From Psoroptes ovis (lineage: Eukaryota; Arthropoda; Arachnida; Sarcoptiformes; Psoroptidae), in assembly GCA_002943765.1 (NCBI GenBank), contig PQWQ01000001.1:4437501-4501500 (forward strand): 64,000 bases of DNA, written 5' to 3'. Position 1 is the stretch's first letter. Every line of letters begins with the position of its first letter. Position numbers and translations under genes: made by a program. The notes under the pieces are model-generated. The model did not search any database, was not told where the DNA came from, and saw only the letters and a list, made by a program, of their open reading frames with translations. Positions 50,972-61,588 of the stretch are shown here, piece by piece.

Positions 50972-50995
50972 TTGTTTTGAACATGTTCAAAACAA
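50972..50995. repeat. Perfect 24-bp palindrome
   Basis: TTGTTTTGAACATGTTCAAA followed by ACAA is its own reverse complement with no loop. GAACATGTTC at its centre resembles a palindromic p53/nuclear-receptor type half-site pair. No function can be assigned. Confidence 0.7.
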
Positions 50996-51293
50996 GAGGC
51001 TTATGGATGTTTTTGTACGATTATATACCATCATCTTGATGATTATTATTTGAATAAAAAAACCAAGGTTGTTAACTGCGTATTGGCAAGAATTGGCCAA
51101 AAATAAGCGAAAAAAAAATTGGCAATCATATTACATTGAATTATTATCGTTATTATGTGATATAAATAAATGAATAATTGAATTTCATTTGCATTTGTTT
51201 TCTTTAAAATTTAAAACAAAATTCAATCACTGTCATTTAGTGTTGAGAATCGGATCAAAAAACAAAAACATTGAAACATCATTACTTGCAAAT

Positions 51294-51823
51294 ATGATCA
51301 CTGGAATGCATCAATATTCAACCATTAAAACATCATATGATGATGTACGTAAATCATATGTATCGGATGTTAATCCATATCGGCCAATGATAGTACAGGT
51401 TGATTTTGAAGTTTGTGGTGATGTTTCAGGTAAATTTTCAATTGATCTTTTCATTTTTTAAAAACATTTATTTCTATTTTATATTTTCAATTATCTTTCA
51501 AATCTTGAATAAAAGGTGTTTATTTCACCAAATATGCAAAAAATATTGCCGAAACATTAGATGTTAAAGGTTGGATACGTGTTAATCAACGTGGCAATGT
51601 TTATGGTCAAGTGCAAGGCGAAAAAGATAAAGTTGATGAAATGTATGTTAATAATTATTTAAATCATAGAAATACAATACAAATACTAATTCATTTATTC
51701 ATTCATAGGGTTATTTGGTTAACAACACAAGGAAGTCCATTTTCAAAGATCCGATGCTGCCGAATGAAAAATTGGAAAATAATTGATAATTGTGATTTTC
51801 GAAATTTTACCATAAGATATTAA
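51294..51823 (+). CDS. Acylphosphatase-fold protein lacking both catalytic residues
   Basis: Exons 51294-51429, 51516-51642 and 51709-51823 give 125 residues. VDFEVCGDVSGVYFTKYAKN, VKGWIRVNQRGNVYGQVQGE, then WLTTQGSPFSKI and the C-terminal DFRNFTIRY follow the acylphosphatase fold. Animal acylphosphatases need an Arg in the GV(F/C)FR loop and an Asn in GW..NT. Here the Arg position is Thr (GVYFT) and the Asn position is Val (GWIRV), so hydrolysis of acyl phosphates is unlikely. A 36-residue N-terminal extension is assumed if the first ATG is used; ATGs further in (MHQ, MIV) are possible. It may be a phosphate- or carboxylate-binding pseudoenzyme. Confidence 0.8.
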
Positions 51824-51888
51824 ATCAATGCAAATGATTGAATGATTCAATTGAAATTTAACAAAAGAAATCAAATTAAATTTTAATC

Positions 51889-51894
51889 AATAAA
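51889..51894 (+). terminator. Likely polyadenylation signal of the acylphosphatase-like gene
   Basis: AATAAA lies 66 bp past the stop codon. Confidence 0.5.
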
Positions 51895-52001
51895 ATTTTG
51901 ATTAATTTTACAAAATTGTAAATGTTCTTAAGTCATTCAATTGCCATTGATTTTTTCATTGAAGGGTGCCTATGATCGTCACAGTGTAGCAGCAAAATCA
52001 A

Positions 52002-52013
52002 ACACTAGATGGC
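52002..52013 (+). promoter_or_regulatory. CTCF-like 12-mer at the 3' border of two convergent genes
   Basis: ACACTAGATGGC (followed by GTTA) matches the CTCF core CCASYAGRKGGC at 11 of 12 positions and lies between the convergent acylphosphatase-like and kinesin light chain genes. Confidence 0.35.
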
Positions 52014-52719
52014 GTTACTTGTGCGTGGTTTTTTACTACCGCGAAAATTTAAATCTTGGTCATCAAAGACCAAAGACAAAAGTAATTAATTTTCATTTCA
52101 AATTTTCATCATAAGTTTTAAATAAAATATTTTAATAATAAAATAATATAAGAATATAAATGAATATAAGAATGAATGAATGTATTTGAATAATTTTTTT
52201 TATCAATATTTTTTTTTGTCAAAGATAAATGTAAGGGAAATTCACATTGTCTATCGTGTTTTACGTTTTGTATTTTTTTCGTTTAAGCAACAAATTGTAA
52301 TCCATTTAGATTAAACTAATATGATTGAACAAAAAGTGATTGATTTAATAATAATAAGATAAAGATATTTTGCTATTTCAATTCAAAATCATGATTGATT
52401 AATTACACACAATTCTTTCTCTTTTTTTTCAAATGTCTTTCAAAATAATTTGTATCACAGTCTATGAAATATTATAATCATCAAATAATAATGTTCATAA
52501 ATATATAAAAAAAAAGTGGATAAAATGTTTGAAAACCTTTTGAGTCATATGTATGCTGGAATAATTAGATTAGTGTATGTATGCAGGTAAGTGTTCGAAA
52601 TGAATGAAATAAATGAGCTTAATAAAAACGAATTCGTTAATTATCAGGAATAAAAAATCCAATATTGATAATGAAAGTGATCAAATTATAAATAAAATTA
52701 AGATTTATGTCATTATTTA

Positions 52720-55086
52720 TCAATTTGGTGTTGTTGATGATGATTGATTCGAAGGGGATGTCGTAGTTGTCGGTGAAGACGATGATGGAAAGCCAAATGC
52801 ACTAAATATTTTGGATTTTAAATTTATTTTTGATAAATTGTTGCCATTATTATTATGTTCCACTAGATTGCCGAATGAATTTGATGATACTAAACGACGA
52901 ATCGAAGATGGTGTGGGTAATGATAATGATGTATTCTACATTCAATGAAATAAATATATGAAAATAATTGAAAAATATTGAAATGTAAAGATACTTTGTA
53001 TATGGCTATACATACACCATGATCTGTATTATCATTGATGTTTGTCGTATTCGTCGTTTTCGTTGATGGTGATAATGAAAATGATAATGAAGTTGGTATT
53101 GTTGTATTGATCATTTCAATTGCTCCATTTTTTTCCAACGATTCTGAGGGTCGGAATTCAAAACTATCCTTTAAAAATGATCGTCGTTTATCTTTAAGTT
53201 GTTCATTGTTTATATAATCATTATTATTGTTTGTTTTATTAAACTTGCCTTGATTATTGGAAGTGTTGTTATTGTTGTTGTTGCTGCTACTGTTATTATT
53301 ACCAGTAACAGACGCTGACATGTCATGATTTGACTGAAAATTGAAAAAATAATAATTTTGAAAATAATTGGCAATCAGAAATCAAAATCAAATCACTTAC
53401 ACCTCTATTACATTTTATATGAGTTAAATCTTCCAAAACTTCAGCCGTATCCAATTTACCAATTTTACGATATAAAGCGACCAAATTTTTCAATGTAGTT
53501 ACAACAGTAGGACTAAGTTTTAGAAAAAAAAGATAATTAACATCGAATCAAGGAAAATAATTAAAAAAGATTTATAAAATGAACAAAAACAAAGATTATA
53601 CCATTTATCAACCTGCTTAAACCAGCTTCCATAATATGGAATGGTTGGTGGTCCATTCTTTCTTTCAACACGTTCTTCGGCTAATTGCCATATCGGTTTG
53701 TTTTCATCATTACCATTACCAAATTCTAATTCATGAACACGTGTTAGTATCTCTTTATAGAGGGCTTCAGCTTCTTTATATTTTGATTGTTTCAAATAGG
53801 CAGATGCAAGATTATTTTTTGTTTTCGCAACATTTGGATCATCGGGACCAAGTGCACTTTCATATATTTCCAATGCACGCATATAATACTTTTCAACTTC
53901 ATCATATTTTCCTTGATTCTGACAGAGTAAGGCTAAATTATTTAATTGTTTTGCAACATCTGGATGATTTCGACCAAGTACACGTTCACGTATTTCTAAT
54001 GCTCGCTTACATAATGGTTCAGCTTCTTTGTAACGTGATCGTTTACCATACAATACAGCCAAATTATTTAAGGTGGCTGCCACAGCTGGATGATTTTCGC
54101 CCAATGTTTTTTCACGTATAGCCAACGCATCATTCAATAAATTGGCTGCTTCTTTATATTTATATTGATCACGATATACTAAGGCAAGAATGTTCAACAT
54201 TGTAGCAACATCCGGATGATCATGACCGCTGGATTTTTCCAAATCTTCCAATGCTTGTTTGCACAAAGGTACAGCAACTTCATAACGTCCTTGTGAAGCA
54301 TATTGAATGACAAGATTATGCAATGTACGCAAACGAGCAGGTATTTCATATCCATGATTGGAACCGGACACCATTTGAATACCAGGCGGTGTGGATGTCA
54401 AACCATCCGGATGAACATTATCATCATCATCGTCGTCAGGGAATCCAAGATCTAGTGGATCTTTTTCATTCTCAGTTTTACTTTTAGTTGTTGAATTTTC
54501 TTCAGAGACCTAATATAAATGAAGATGAAAAACTCATTAAAATTCTCAATAAGCAGGCTGAATATACTTACATTTGCTTCACCAGTATCATATTTTTTAA
54601 GTGAATTCATAAATTCTAAATGACGTTTTTCTTCTTCTAATTGTGCTACAGTTTGTTCTGAAACTAGCAACCTATGCTGTGTGTTGGCTAATTCATCTCT
54701 AAGCCATGAATTTTCTTGACAAAGACGCCTTACTTGAGCACGAAATTTTTGTTTTTCAGCTTCAATACTTTGTAAATGCCCAGCCAATGCTAACATAACC
54801 TATTGCAATTGAAAATGATTAATTTACGAATTCGTAATTATTTGAAACTTACATGAGCTTCATTTAAGCCTAATTCGATTGATTCAATACTTTTTCTAAT
54901 GATTGCTGCCTTTTCTTCCATTAACCGTGTGTTAACATCGGCACTATCTTTTGATGTTTCTTTCACTAATTCTAATGATTGCATTAGGCCAGATAATATT
55001 GAAAAATTTTCATTTTTCAACGCTTCTAAACCTTGTACAACAGTTTTTGTATTGGAAACAATTTCTTCTTGAGACATACTAATCAT
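52720..55086 (-). CDS. Klc: Kinesin light chain
   Basis: This is the cargo-binding subunit of kinesin-1. Six exons (54853-55086, 54572-54799, 53602-54509, 53401-53512, 53016-53333, 52720-52935) give 671 residues. The N-terminal heptad region binds the heavy chain (NTKTVVQGLEALKNENFSIL, RAQVRRLCQENSWLRDELAN). The TPR array follows with the near-invariant ARLRTLHNLVIQYASQGRYE, GHDHPDVATMLNILALVYRD, HPAVAATLNNLAVLYGKR and DDENKPIWQLAEERVE. A sixth TPR continues in the next exon (CPTVVTTLKNLVALYRK). The tail is Asn/Ser/Thr-rich with a KDSFEFRPSESLEKN stretch and ends in SSSTTPN. The TPR core is very conserved; the tail is lineage-specific. The ATG at 55086 (MISMSQEE) is chosen because it lies just before the conserved heptads. 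Confidence 0.96.
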
Positions 55087-56035
55087 GATGAATGTAGTGG
55101 ATTTGAAAATTATCAAATATTTCAAAAATAAATATCAAACTTTTTTCATCAATTCGTTATGAATGAAATAAAAAAAAAACAACGAAAAAAAATCACAAAA
55201 CAAAAATATAAACAATCAAATAATATATGTCAAATTGAATAAAGGCTAATAATCAATCAAGCAAAAATCAATTCATAAGAATAAGAATATATAAAATTCA
55301 ATTCATAAATCTATGATTGTTTTTTTTTTATGTTTTCCTCAAATTTTCATGAATCAAAATATAATCATAATATATACACATTTATACATCGAATGCAGAA
55401 ATAAAAACAAAACTAATCACAAAATCTTGATAGTAATCATAATATTGAAACAATCATTTATAATTAACATAATTATTGATATTATTGCGTGTCTGTATAT
55501 ATATATTTTGTGAATCAAAACAACCACGCATACATTTGCAGTGTATTTGCAGTTGATTATTATGATGATTTTGTTTCTCCTAAAATTTTGTAATAATAAT
55601 TGGGGAAAAACTTGTATACATAATAATCAACGTCAACAAATGAAAAAGATGAAAATAAATAAATAAAATGAATAATACGCGAGTAAAAATAAACAATAAA
55701 CACAAGCAAACAAGAAATAAATATTGAGCTCAAAATCCGAGAAAAAAAAATGAACACCTCTATTGTTACATAATCCGTAATGTTCGAGTCAAAATAGTGG
55801 GAATTTTAAAAAATTTAAATTTTTTTTCTTTTTTTTTTGAATTTAAAATTAAATTTTTATTGATTCATCAATTAAATAAAAATAAGAAAAAAAAAATGTT
55901 TGCCATCGTAACATCTATTCATTGTTGCATTTATCATTGCTTGAAGAAAAAAAAATATTTAAAAATCTTAATCAATTTTGATATAAATTGAAATTATTTC
56001 AAGAGTAAAGTTATTTGATTTCATGGTGAAAATTT
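55087..56035. other. Kinesin light chain upstream / eIF5 3' region
   Basis: About 950 bp of AT-rich sequence with poly-A/T runs. A TTTATT on the plus strand near 55855 could be the eIF5 polyadenylation signal on the minus strand. No coding exon is supported. Confidence 0.6.
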
Positions 56036-57689
56036 TCAAATTGCATCGATATCAATTTCATTCTGTTCATCATTATCGTCATTTTTACTAGCTTGTTTCA
56101 TCATATCATTTTTCTTTTTTTCATCTTCAAATTCAATAATTTTATCTGGCCGTATACGTTCATCATAAACAATTTCCACTTCTTCATCATCATCTTCATT
56201 ATTATTATTTCGATCACCGCCACCATTTTCATCATCTTCATCATCACCATCATCTTCTTCTTCAGCCGTTTTCAACCATTCGACTAATTTTTTAGCTTTT
56301 TCGAAAATTTGATTTCCCAATTCTCCTTTGACACTTGATTCTTTCTGTAGTGATGAAAATATTATGAATAAAAAATTGAAATTAAAGTCCTAAAGCAAAC
56401 AAACCTTATCATGCCATTTAATGATAATGCTTTCATCAATAATATCTTCATCATAAAATAATTTCAACAAAACAGCCACACGTGGAAGTAATTCATTTGG
56501 AAATTCTTTCACAGTCATTTCGAAACCACGAAGCAAATATTTTTGACATTTTTTATTATTTAATGTAAACTATTCAATAAAAAGAGGATATAATTTTTTA
56601 GTTTTTGAAAATTTAAAGCTGAAAATAACAAAAATATACTTACACGTAAGAAAAAATTCTTGTTGGTTTTAATGGTTTCGGCAATTTTCAAGGGATCACG
56701 GAATAAGATTTCACAAATAGCAATGATTGCTTTATCTCTGACATCTAAACGTTCAGCTTCATTGACGATTTCGATTTGTAAAGATTTATCAATGACTTTG
56801 TTATCACCAATTTTTTTCTATTCAAAATATATTTCAATAAAATCACAAATGTCAATCTTCGAGAAAAAACTATTTTTACCTTTGCAAATTCATAAAATAT
56901 TTGCATACGTTGAGAAATAGGTTTATCTAAATCTTCATTCAATGTTAATTTTTTCAATGCAATATCGTTCGGATCTTCACCCAAAACTTTTGGATCACAC
57001 CAATCACCATCATCATCATTTTGATCATTATTGTTATTATTATTATTATGCACACCATTTTCACCATTCAATTCATCTGAATCGTGTTGATCATTATTTT
57101 GTCCATCTTTGCGATTTTTATCATTTTTATCCTTTTTCTTACGTTTACTAACCGATGCACCGGCTTCTTTTTGTGAATCTGGTGGAAATTTCAATATATA
57201 TGTCGATAATTTATCTTGTGTACTGATTGATCCGTGATGACCACATGCTTTACAAGTTGCACCGATTGTACCTTTTTTCTGGTTGACCAATAATGTTGTT
57301 TCAGGATTATGACAAGATGCACACAGTACATATGTTTTTATGAAACCGTCCAATAGATTTTGTAGATTTGTAGCATCATGTGAACCATTCACAATATAAC
57401 GATCATTCTTGGCATCATAATTGACTTGTGCGCCAAGTACGCATCCAAAATATTTGGTTGGATCTTTTCATGTTAATGAGGAGGGAATTAATTCATTGAA
57501 AATCATTACCATTTCAGATAAACGAAACTTACACATTGGTGGACGATTCAATGCTTTAGCAATATCGACCATATTCACAATAACAGTTTTAATGCCATTA
57601 CCTTTACCTTCAACTTTTGCCAATAATTTTGGCATTTTATAACGATAAAATTGATCAGTCAAATTACGATTTACATTAACAGTAGCCAT
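56036..57689 (-). CDS. eIF5: Translation initiation factor eIF5
   Basis: This is the GTPase-activating protein for eIF2 in the scanning pre-initiation complex, in the cytoplasm. Exons 57533-57689, 56880-57463, 56644-56817, 56404-56569 and 56036-56346 give 463 residues (human 431). The N-terminal domain NVNRNLTDQFYRYKMPKLLA carries the catalytic arginine equivalent near its start, and then comes AKVEGKGNGIKTVIVNMVDI. The zinc finger has CASCHNPET and CKACGHHG. A charged Asn/Asp-rich linker precedes the HEAT/W2 domain (ERLDVRDKAIIAI, KKCQKYLLRGFEM, KKLVEWLKTAEEE). The acidic tail ends EIDIDAI, like human DIDIDAI. Confidence 0.97.
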
Positions 57690-59690
57690 AATTGATTTAT
57701 TTTTCGAGCATTAAAATAATGAAATTATCATAAATGAATATAAATATAATGTTGTTAAGAAAATGGATGAATTTTGGATTTTGAACGCTCAGTCTTAGCT
57801 ACACATGAATAACAAATTGGAAGGATTAATAACAAAGTTTTCCATTGAAAAAAAATAAAATCATTGAAACAATTACTTACCTATGTTAAAATCAATTATT
57901 CCAGATAAAATATCTATATTTCTATCGAACAAATTAGTCAAAATCATTCAATACCAATAAACAAAATAACGAAAAAAAAAAAAATTTCCAATATATCAAG
58001 TATACTTTTTCCTACTTCTAATATTATTATAAAGTTTGGAAAACCTTTGAAGTTTTTAAAAGGAAAAGAAGTGAAACATAATTAGAATTTTTAAAGAATT
58101 AATTAATTAATAAATTTATATTTATATTTACCAATAAATATGTTGATTGAGCATAAACGCGTTTATTGTTTTATTAATAATAATATTAAAATTATTATTA
58201 ATATTATTGTTTAAAATCAAATCAATTGATTGATTATTATTGTTATTATTATTATTAATACAATTACAATTGTATATTTTTAAATATTTTTTCTTCCACT
58301 TATGTTGTATGATATATTTGATGATGATGATGATGATATTATTATTAATATCGTTGTTGTTGGTGGTGGTGTTGGTGATTGTGTCTATCGATTTTTTTTT
58401 TTTGAATAGAAAAACAAGATAATTTTATAATCAAATATTGAAATAATTTTAAATACACACAAATACCTAAAACAAATTTCAATAAAGACGTCATATAATT
58501 TGGTTTTTGATTGGATACAAATGTTTTCTTCAAAAAATTATTAGTGATTCAAAATTAAAAAGAGTTAAACGTAAATACGATGAGTTATCGATAATTTCTT
58601 GAAACTCAAAATTTAATCATAAATTCTTCGGATCGAAAAAAATTCCAAAGCTAGAAATACGATTAATTCTTGAATAAAAAGAATAGATTAATCTTAAAAT
58701 GAAAATCCATTAGATTTTAATGAAAATAATTACCAATTTAATCGAGATAGTAATATTGAAAAAAATATGATGAAATAATATTTTTTTTTCGCTTGAAAAT
58801 GAAATTGTTCACGTTACAAAATTTTTCTGTTTTCTCGAATGTATTATTTTCAATTAAATATTTTATTTTATTTAAACTTTAATTATAATGATTTTCAATT
58901 CATTTAAACAACGCGTTACATTCGTGTATTGCTTTTACACAATGTGTGTGTGTGTGTGTGTGTTTTTCACAATATTCACGTTTAATGTTGATGAATAAAT
59001 GGTAAAAAATGAATAATGGATAAATTTTATTTTATCTTATTTTATTTTATATTTGTAAAAAAATGTACACACATTTATATTTAATCGAGGAAATTGCATT
59101 TATATGTGTATGTTTGTATGTATGGTTTATTTTCAAAAACACAAATGTACACATATTCACATATATAAATTCAAATATATATGATAAATCAGACTTTAAA
59201 CTGTTTTAAACTCTGAGCTACTGCCGATAAATATTTAATATTTTTTTTTTCAAAGAGAAAAACAATACAAAATGTGTGAGAGAGAAATATGTGTTTTTAT
59301 TTCAAACATTTTTCACTTTGAATCATCATATTTTTTTTTGAGCTTTTCAAATAATAATAAACAGCGAAATATGCATGGAAAAATTTCAATATTTTTTTTT
59401 GCCGATGTGTTCTCCACAAAATCAAAAACATAAGCTAAAACATGCTGCTTTCGATAGATATTAAACATATCTGAGATGTGTATAATGCGTAGTTTTTCTC
59501 TTATTAATCGAGCGGTGTTGATGTTGTTGATGATGCTTTAAATATTGATTTATATGCATTGTCACAATTTGGCTACGAGAATTTACAATTATTCGATTTA
59601 GAATGGATTTTTTTCGATTATTGGAATTCAGAATTTTTTTTTTTCATTGAGACCAAATGATTAAAACAGAAGGTTATTTCTTCTAAATTT
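57690..59690. other. eIF5 upstream region and 3' region of the small gene
   Basis: Two kilobases of AT-rich DNA show no supported coding exon. It includes ATT/GAT microsatellites around 58230-58370, a TG microsatellite at 58943-58963, TTTATTTTAT repeats near 59020-59050, and many poly-T tracts. The eIF5 promoter should lie in the first few hundred bases. Confidence 0.6.
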
Positions 59691-60092
59691 TCAATTTTTT
59701 CGACGCTTTTGTTGTTTAACAAACAAATCATCGTTTGTTTCATTATGTTCTTGATTTTTGATTAGATAATCAATTAATATATTGTATTCAGGTTCACGTA
59801 CTTGTTGATTGAGTCGAAAAAAAGAGAAAATTTCTCTATAATTAACTTGATTTATCAAAGAAATTAATGATACTTACTTTCCAATGATTTATCATTAATT
59901 GAACGAACATTTTTTGTTACATGTGATTGATTGATTAATGAATATTTCATTGTTCGTAAATTAATTTTGGAAAAATTGTCCTTATTAAATACGGGAAGGT
60001 TGTCGAGAAAATTTTCAGGATCCTACATGGTGATAATTGAAAGATATTCTGGATTAATTTTAAACATTTTTTTGTTTATTTAAAATTACCAT
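59691..60092 (-). CDS. Small unrecognised protein, 85 aa, head-to-head with ZNF622
   Basis: Three coding exons (60090-60092, 59878-60022, 59691-59800) sum to 258 nt. The first contributes only the ATG, which is directly followed by a GTAATT donor. The acceptor CACCATGTAG then opens DPENFLDNLPVFNKDNFSKI. The protein continues through LRTMKYSLINQSHVTKN and EPEYNILIDYLIKNQEHNE, ending in a basic KQQKRRKN. No signal peptide, membrane segment or known motif is visible; the basic tail could be a nuclear or nucleolar signal. Only 164 bp separate its ATG from that of ZNF622, a ribosome-assembly gene, so a shared bidirectional promoter is likely and a related role is possible but unproved. Support is intact splicing and normal amino acid composition. 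Confidence 0.6.
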
Positions 60093-60256
60093 TTTTTGAT
60101 GATTTCTTTTAAAATTCAAATTTTGTCAACAATAAATAATGAAAAATTGAGTTTATTCAGAAAGAACGTATCCGAATTGAACACATGTTTGTTTTGGTTT
60201 TTAAATTTTATTTCAATTAAATTACGTTTTCCAAGAAAAATTAATTCATTAAAATA
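60093..60256. promoter_or_regulatory. Bidirectional promoter region (164 bp)
   Basis: This short gap separates two divergent start codons, those of the small 85-aa gene and ZNF622. No TATA box is obvious. It must contain both transcription starts unless the leaders overlap. Confidence 0.55.
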
Positions 60257-61474
60257 ATGGATCAATTATCATGTTTAACATGTCAAACAAACTTGCAATC
60301 ATCAAACGATCAACGGGAACATTATAAAAGTGAATGGCATTTATATAATCTCAAGCGTAAATTGAATCAATTAAAATCAATTAATGAAGATGAATTTAAT
60401 CAAATAAAATTGAAATATGTGCAAAATAATAATGATAATTCTTCAGAAAATCCTCAAGAATATTATTGCGATATATGCGGGAAAAATTTTCTGAATCAAA
60501 AAGCATTCACACAACATAAACAAAGTAATAAACATTTAAAACAAATGACAATCGCTGCTAAATTATTGAATCGTTATGAAAATAATCGAAAAAAATCTGA
60601 TGCAATCAATGTAAAACAACAAAAACCACAGCAAAACATTGGAGGAAACAATGATAAACAAGAACAAGAGGAAGAAGAATTCAATGAATCTGATTGGGAA
60701 GAAGTAAACAGTGATGATGATGATAATGAAATTCTTGAAACGATACCGATTGAAGACTGTCTATTTTGTGATCATCATTCAAAAGATGTAACAACCAATC
60801 TTTCACATATGGCAACTGAACATTCATTTTTCATACCTGATTTGGAATATTGTATCGATATCAAAGGTTTATTATCATATTTAGGAACAAAAATTGCTGA
60901 TGGACATTGTTGTTTATGGTGTAGTGATCATGGTAAAACATTCGCCAATAAAAAATCAGCACAACAGCATATGATCGATGTTGGTCATACGAAAATTAAT
61001 TTCTATAATCGCAATGAATCATTATTAGAATTTGAAGATTTTTATGATTATTCATCCAGTTATCCAACAGATGATGGATCGAAAAAATCTGAAAATGTTG
61101 ATGAAGATGACGAGGATGTTGATTTGAATGTATTGAATGATGATGATTATGAGCTTCGTTTACCATCTGGTGTAACAATTGGTCATCGTTCATTGATGAT
61201 TTATTACAAACAAAAATTACGACCACAATCACAGCAGCAATTAGTTGTAGTTGATCGTAAAAAGAATAAAGAATTGATTAATAAAATCAAACACGGCTAT
61301 CGTATGATTGGTTGGAATAATGATAGCAACAATGCTGGTATGATTAAAAATCAACAACTCATACGTGATATGAAATATATGAATCGTTTGAAATATAAAA
61401 TGAATCTACGTTTAGGACAAAAATCAAATCTCACAAAACAATCACATTTTCGTTGTCAAATGGGTTTCAAATAA
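60257..61474 (+). CDS. ZNF622: ZNF622 / REI1-type cytoplasmic 60S maturation factor
   Basis: This acts late in large-subunit maturation, releasing the export factor Arx1/EBP1 from pre-60S particles in the cytoplasm. A single frame of 405 codons starts MDQLSCLTCQTNL. Four C2H2-type fingers are visible: CLTCQTNL...HYKSEWH at the start; YCDICGKNFLNQKAFTQHKQ SNKH; CLFCDHHSKDV...HMATEH; and CLWCSDHGKTF...HMIDVGH. The family hallmark GLLSYLGTKIADGHCCLWC, then LRLPSGVTIGHRSLMIYYKQ and the C-terminal QKSNLTKQSHFRCQMGFK are all present. The gene has no intron in its coding sequence. It converges on the UGT gene with 114 bp between stop codons. Confidence 0.95.
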   Translation: MDQLSCLTCQTNLQSSNDQREHYKSEWHLYNLKRKLNQLKSINEDEFNQIKLKYVQNNNDNSSENPQEYYCDICGKNFLNQKAFTQHKQSNKHLKQMTIAAKLLNRYENNRKKSDAINVKQQKPQQNIGGNNDKQEQEEEEFNESDWEEVNSDDDDNEILETIPIEDCLFCDHHSKDVTTNLSHMATEHSFFIPDLEYCIDIKGLLSYLGTKIADGHCCLWCSDHGKTFANKKSAQQHMIDVGHTKINFYNRNESLLEFEDFYDYSSSYPTDDGSKKSENVDEDDEDVDLNVLNDDDYELRLPSGVTIGHRSLMIYYKQKLRPQSQQQLVVVDRKKNKELINKIKHGYRMIGWNNDSNNAGMIKNQQLIRDMKYMNRLKYKMNLRLGQKSNLTKQSHFRCQMGFK

Positions 61475-61526
61475 TTTTATTGCAATCAATTTTGTCAGAA
61501 ATCAATTATATAATTCTAAAATTTTG

Positions 61527-61532
61527 AATAAA
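61527..61532 (+). terminator. Likely ZNF622 polyadenylation signal
   Basis: AATAAA lies 53 bp past the ZNF622 stop, within the 114-bp convergent gap to the UGT gene. Confidence 0.5.
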
Positions 61533-61588
61533 ATTAATTGAAATCTCAAAAAATTATAAATTCTACGATTTTTTCATTGCTTTAATGA

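Larger units (their letters stand above)
49631..51293. other. Intergenic region with coding-like remnants
   Basis: This is the upstream region of the kainate receptor gene and of the acylphosphatase gene. It contains a TG microsatellite (50012-50031), the disrupted coding-like fragments at 50297-50803 (separate entry) and a perfect 24-bp palindrome at 50972-50995. Confidence 0.6.
51824..52719. other. Convergent 3' intergenic region
   Basis: It holds the 3' ends of the acylphosphatase-like gene (+) and kinesin light chain (-), the CTCF-like site at 52002, and otherwise AT-rich low-complexity sequence. No gene is seen. Confidence 0.6.

Noticed and set aside
53636..54121. 161-codon plus-strand frame rich in His and Tyr
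   Set aside because: It is antisense to the highly conserved kinesin light chain TPR exon.
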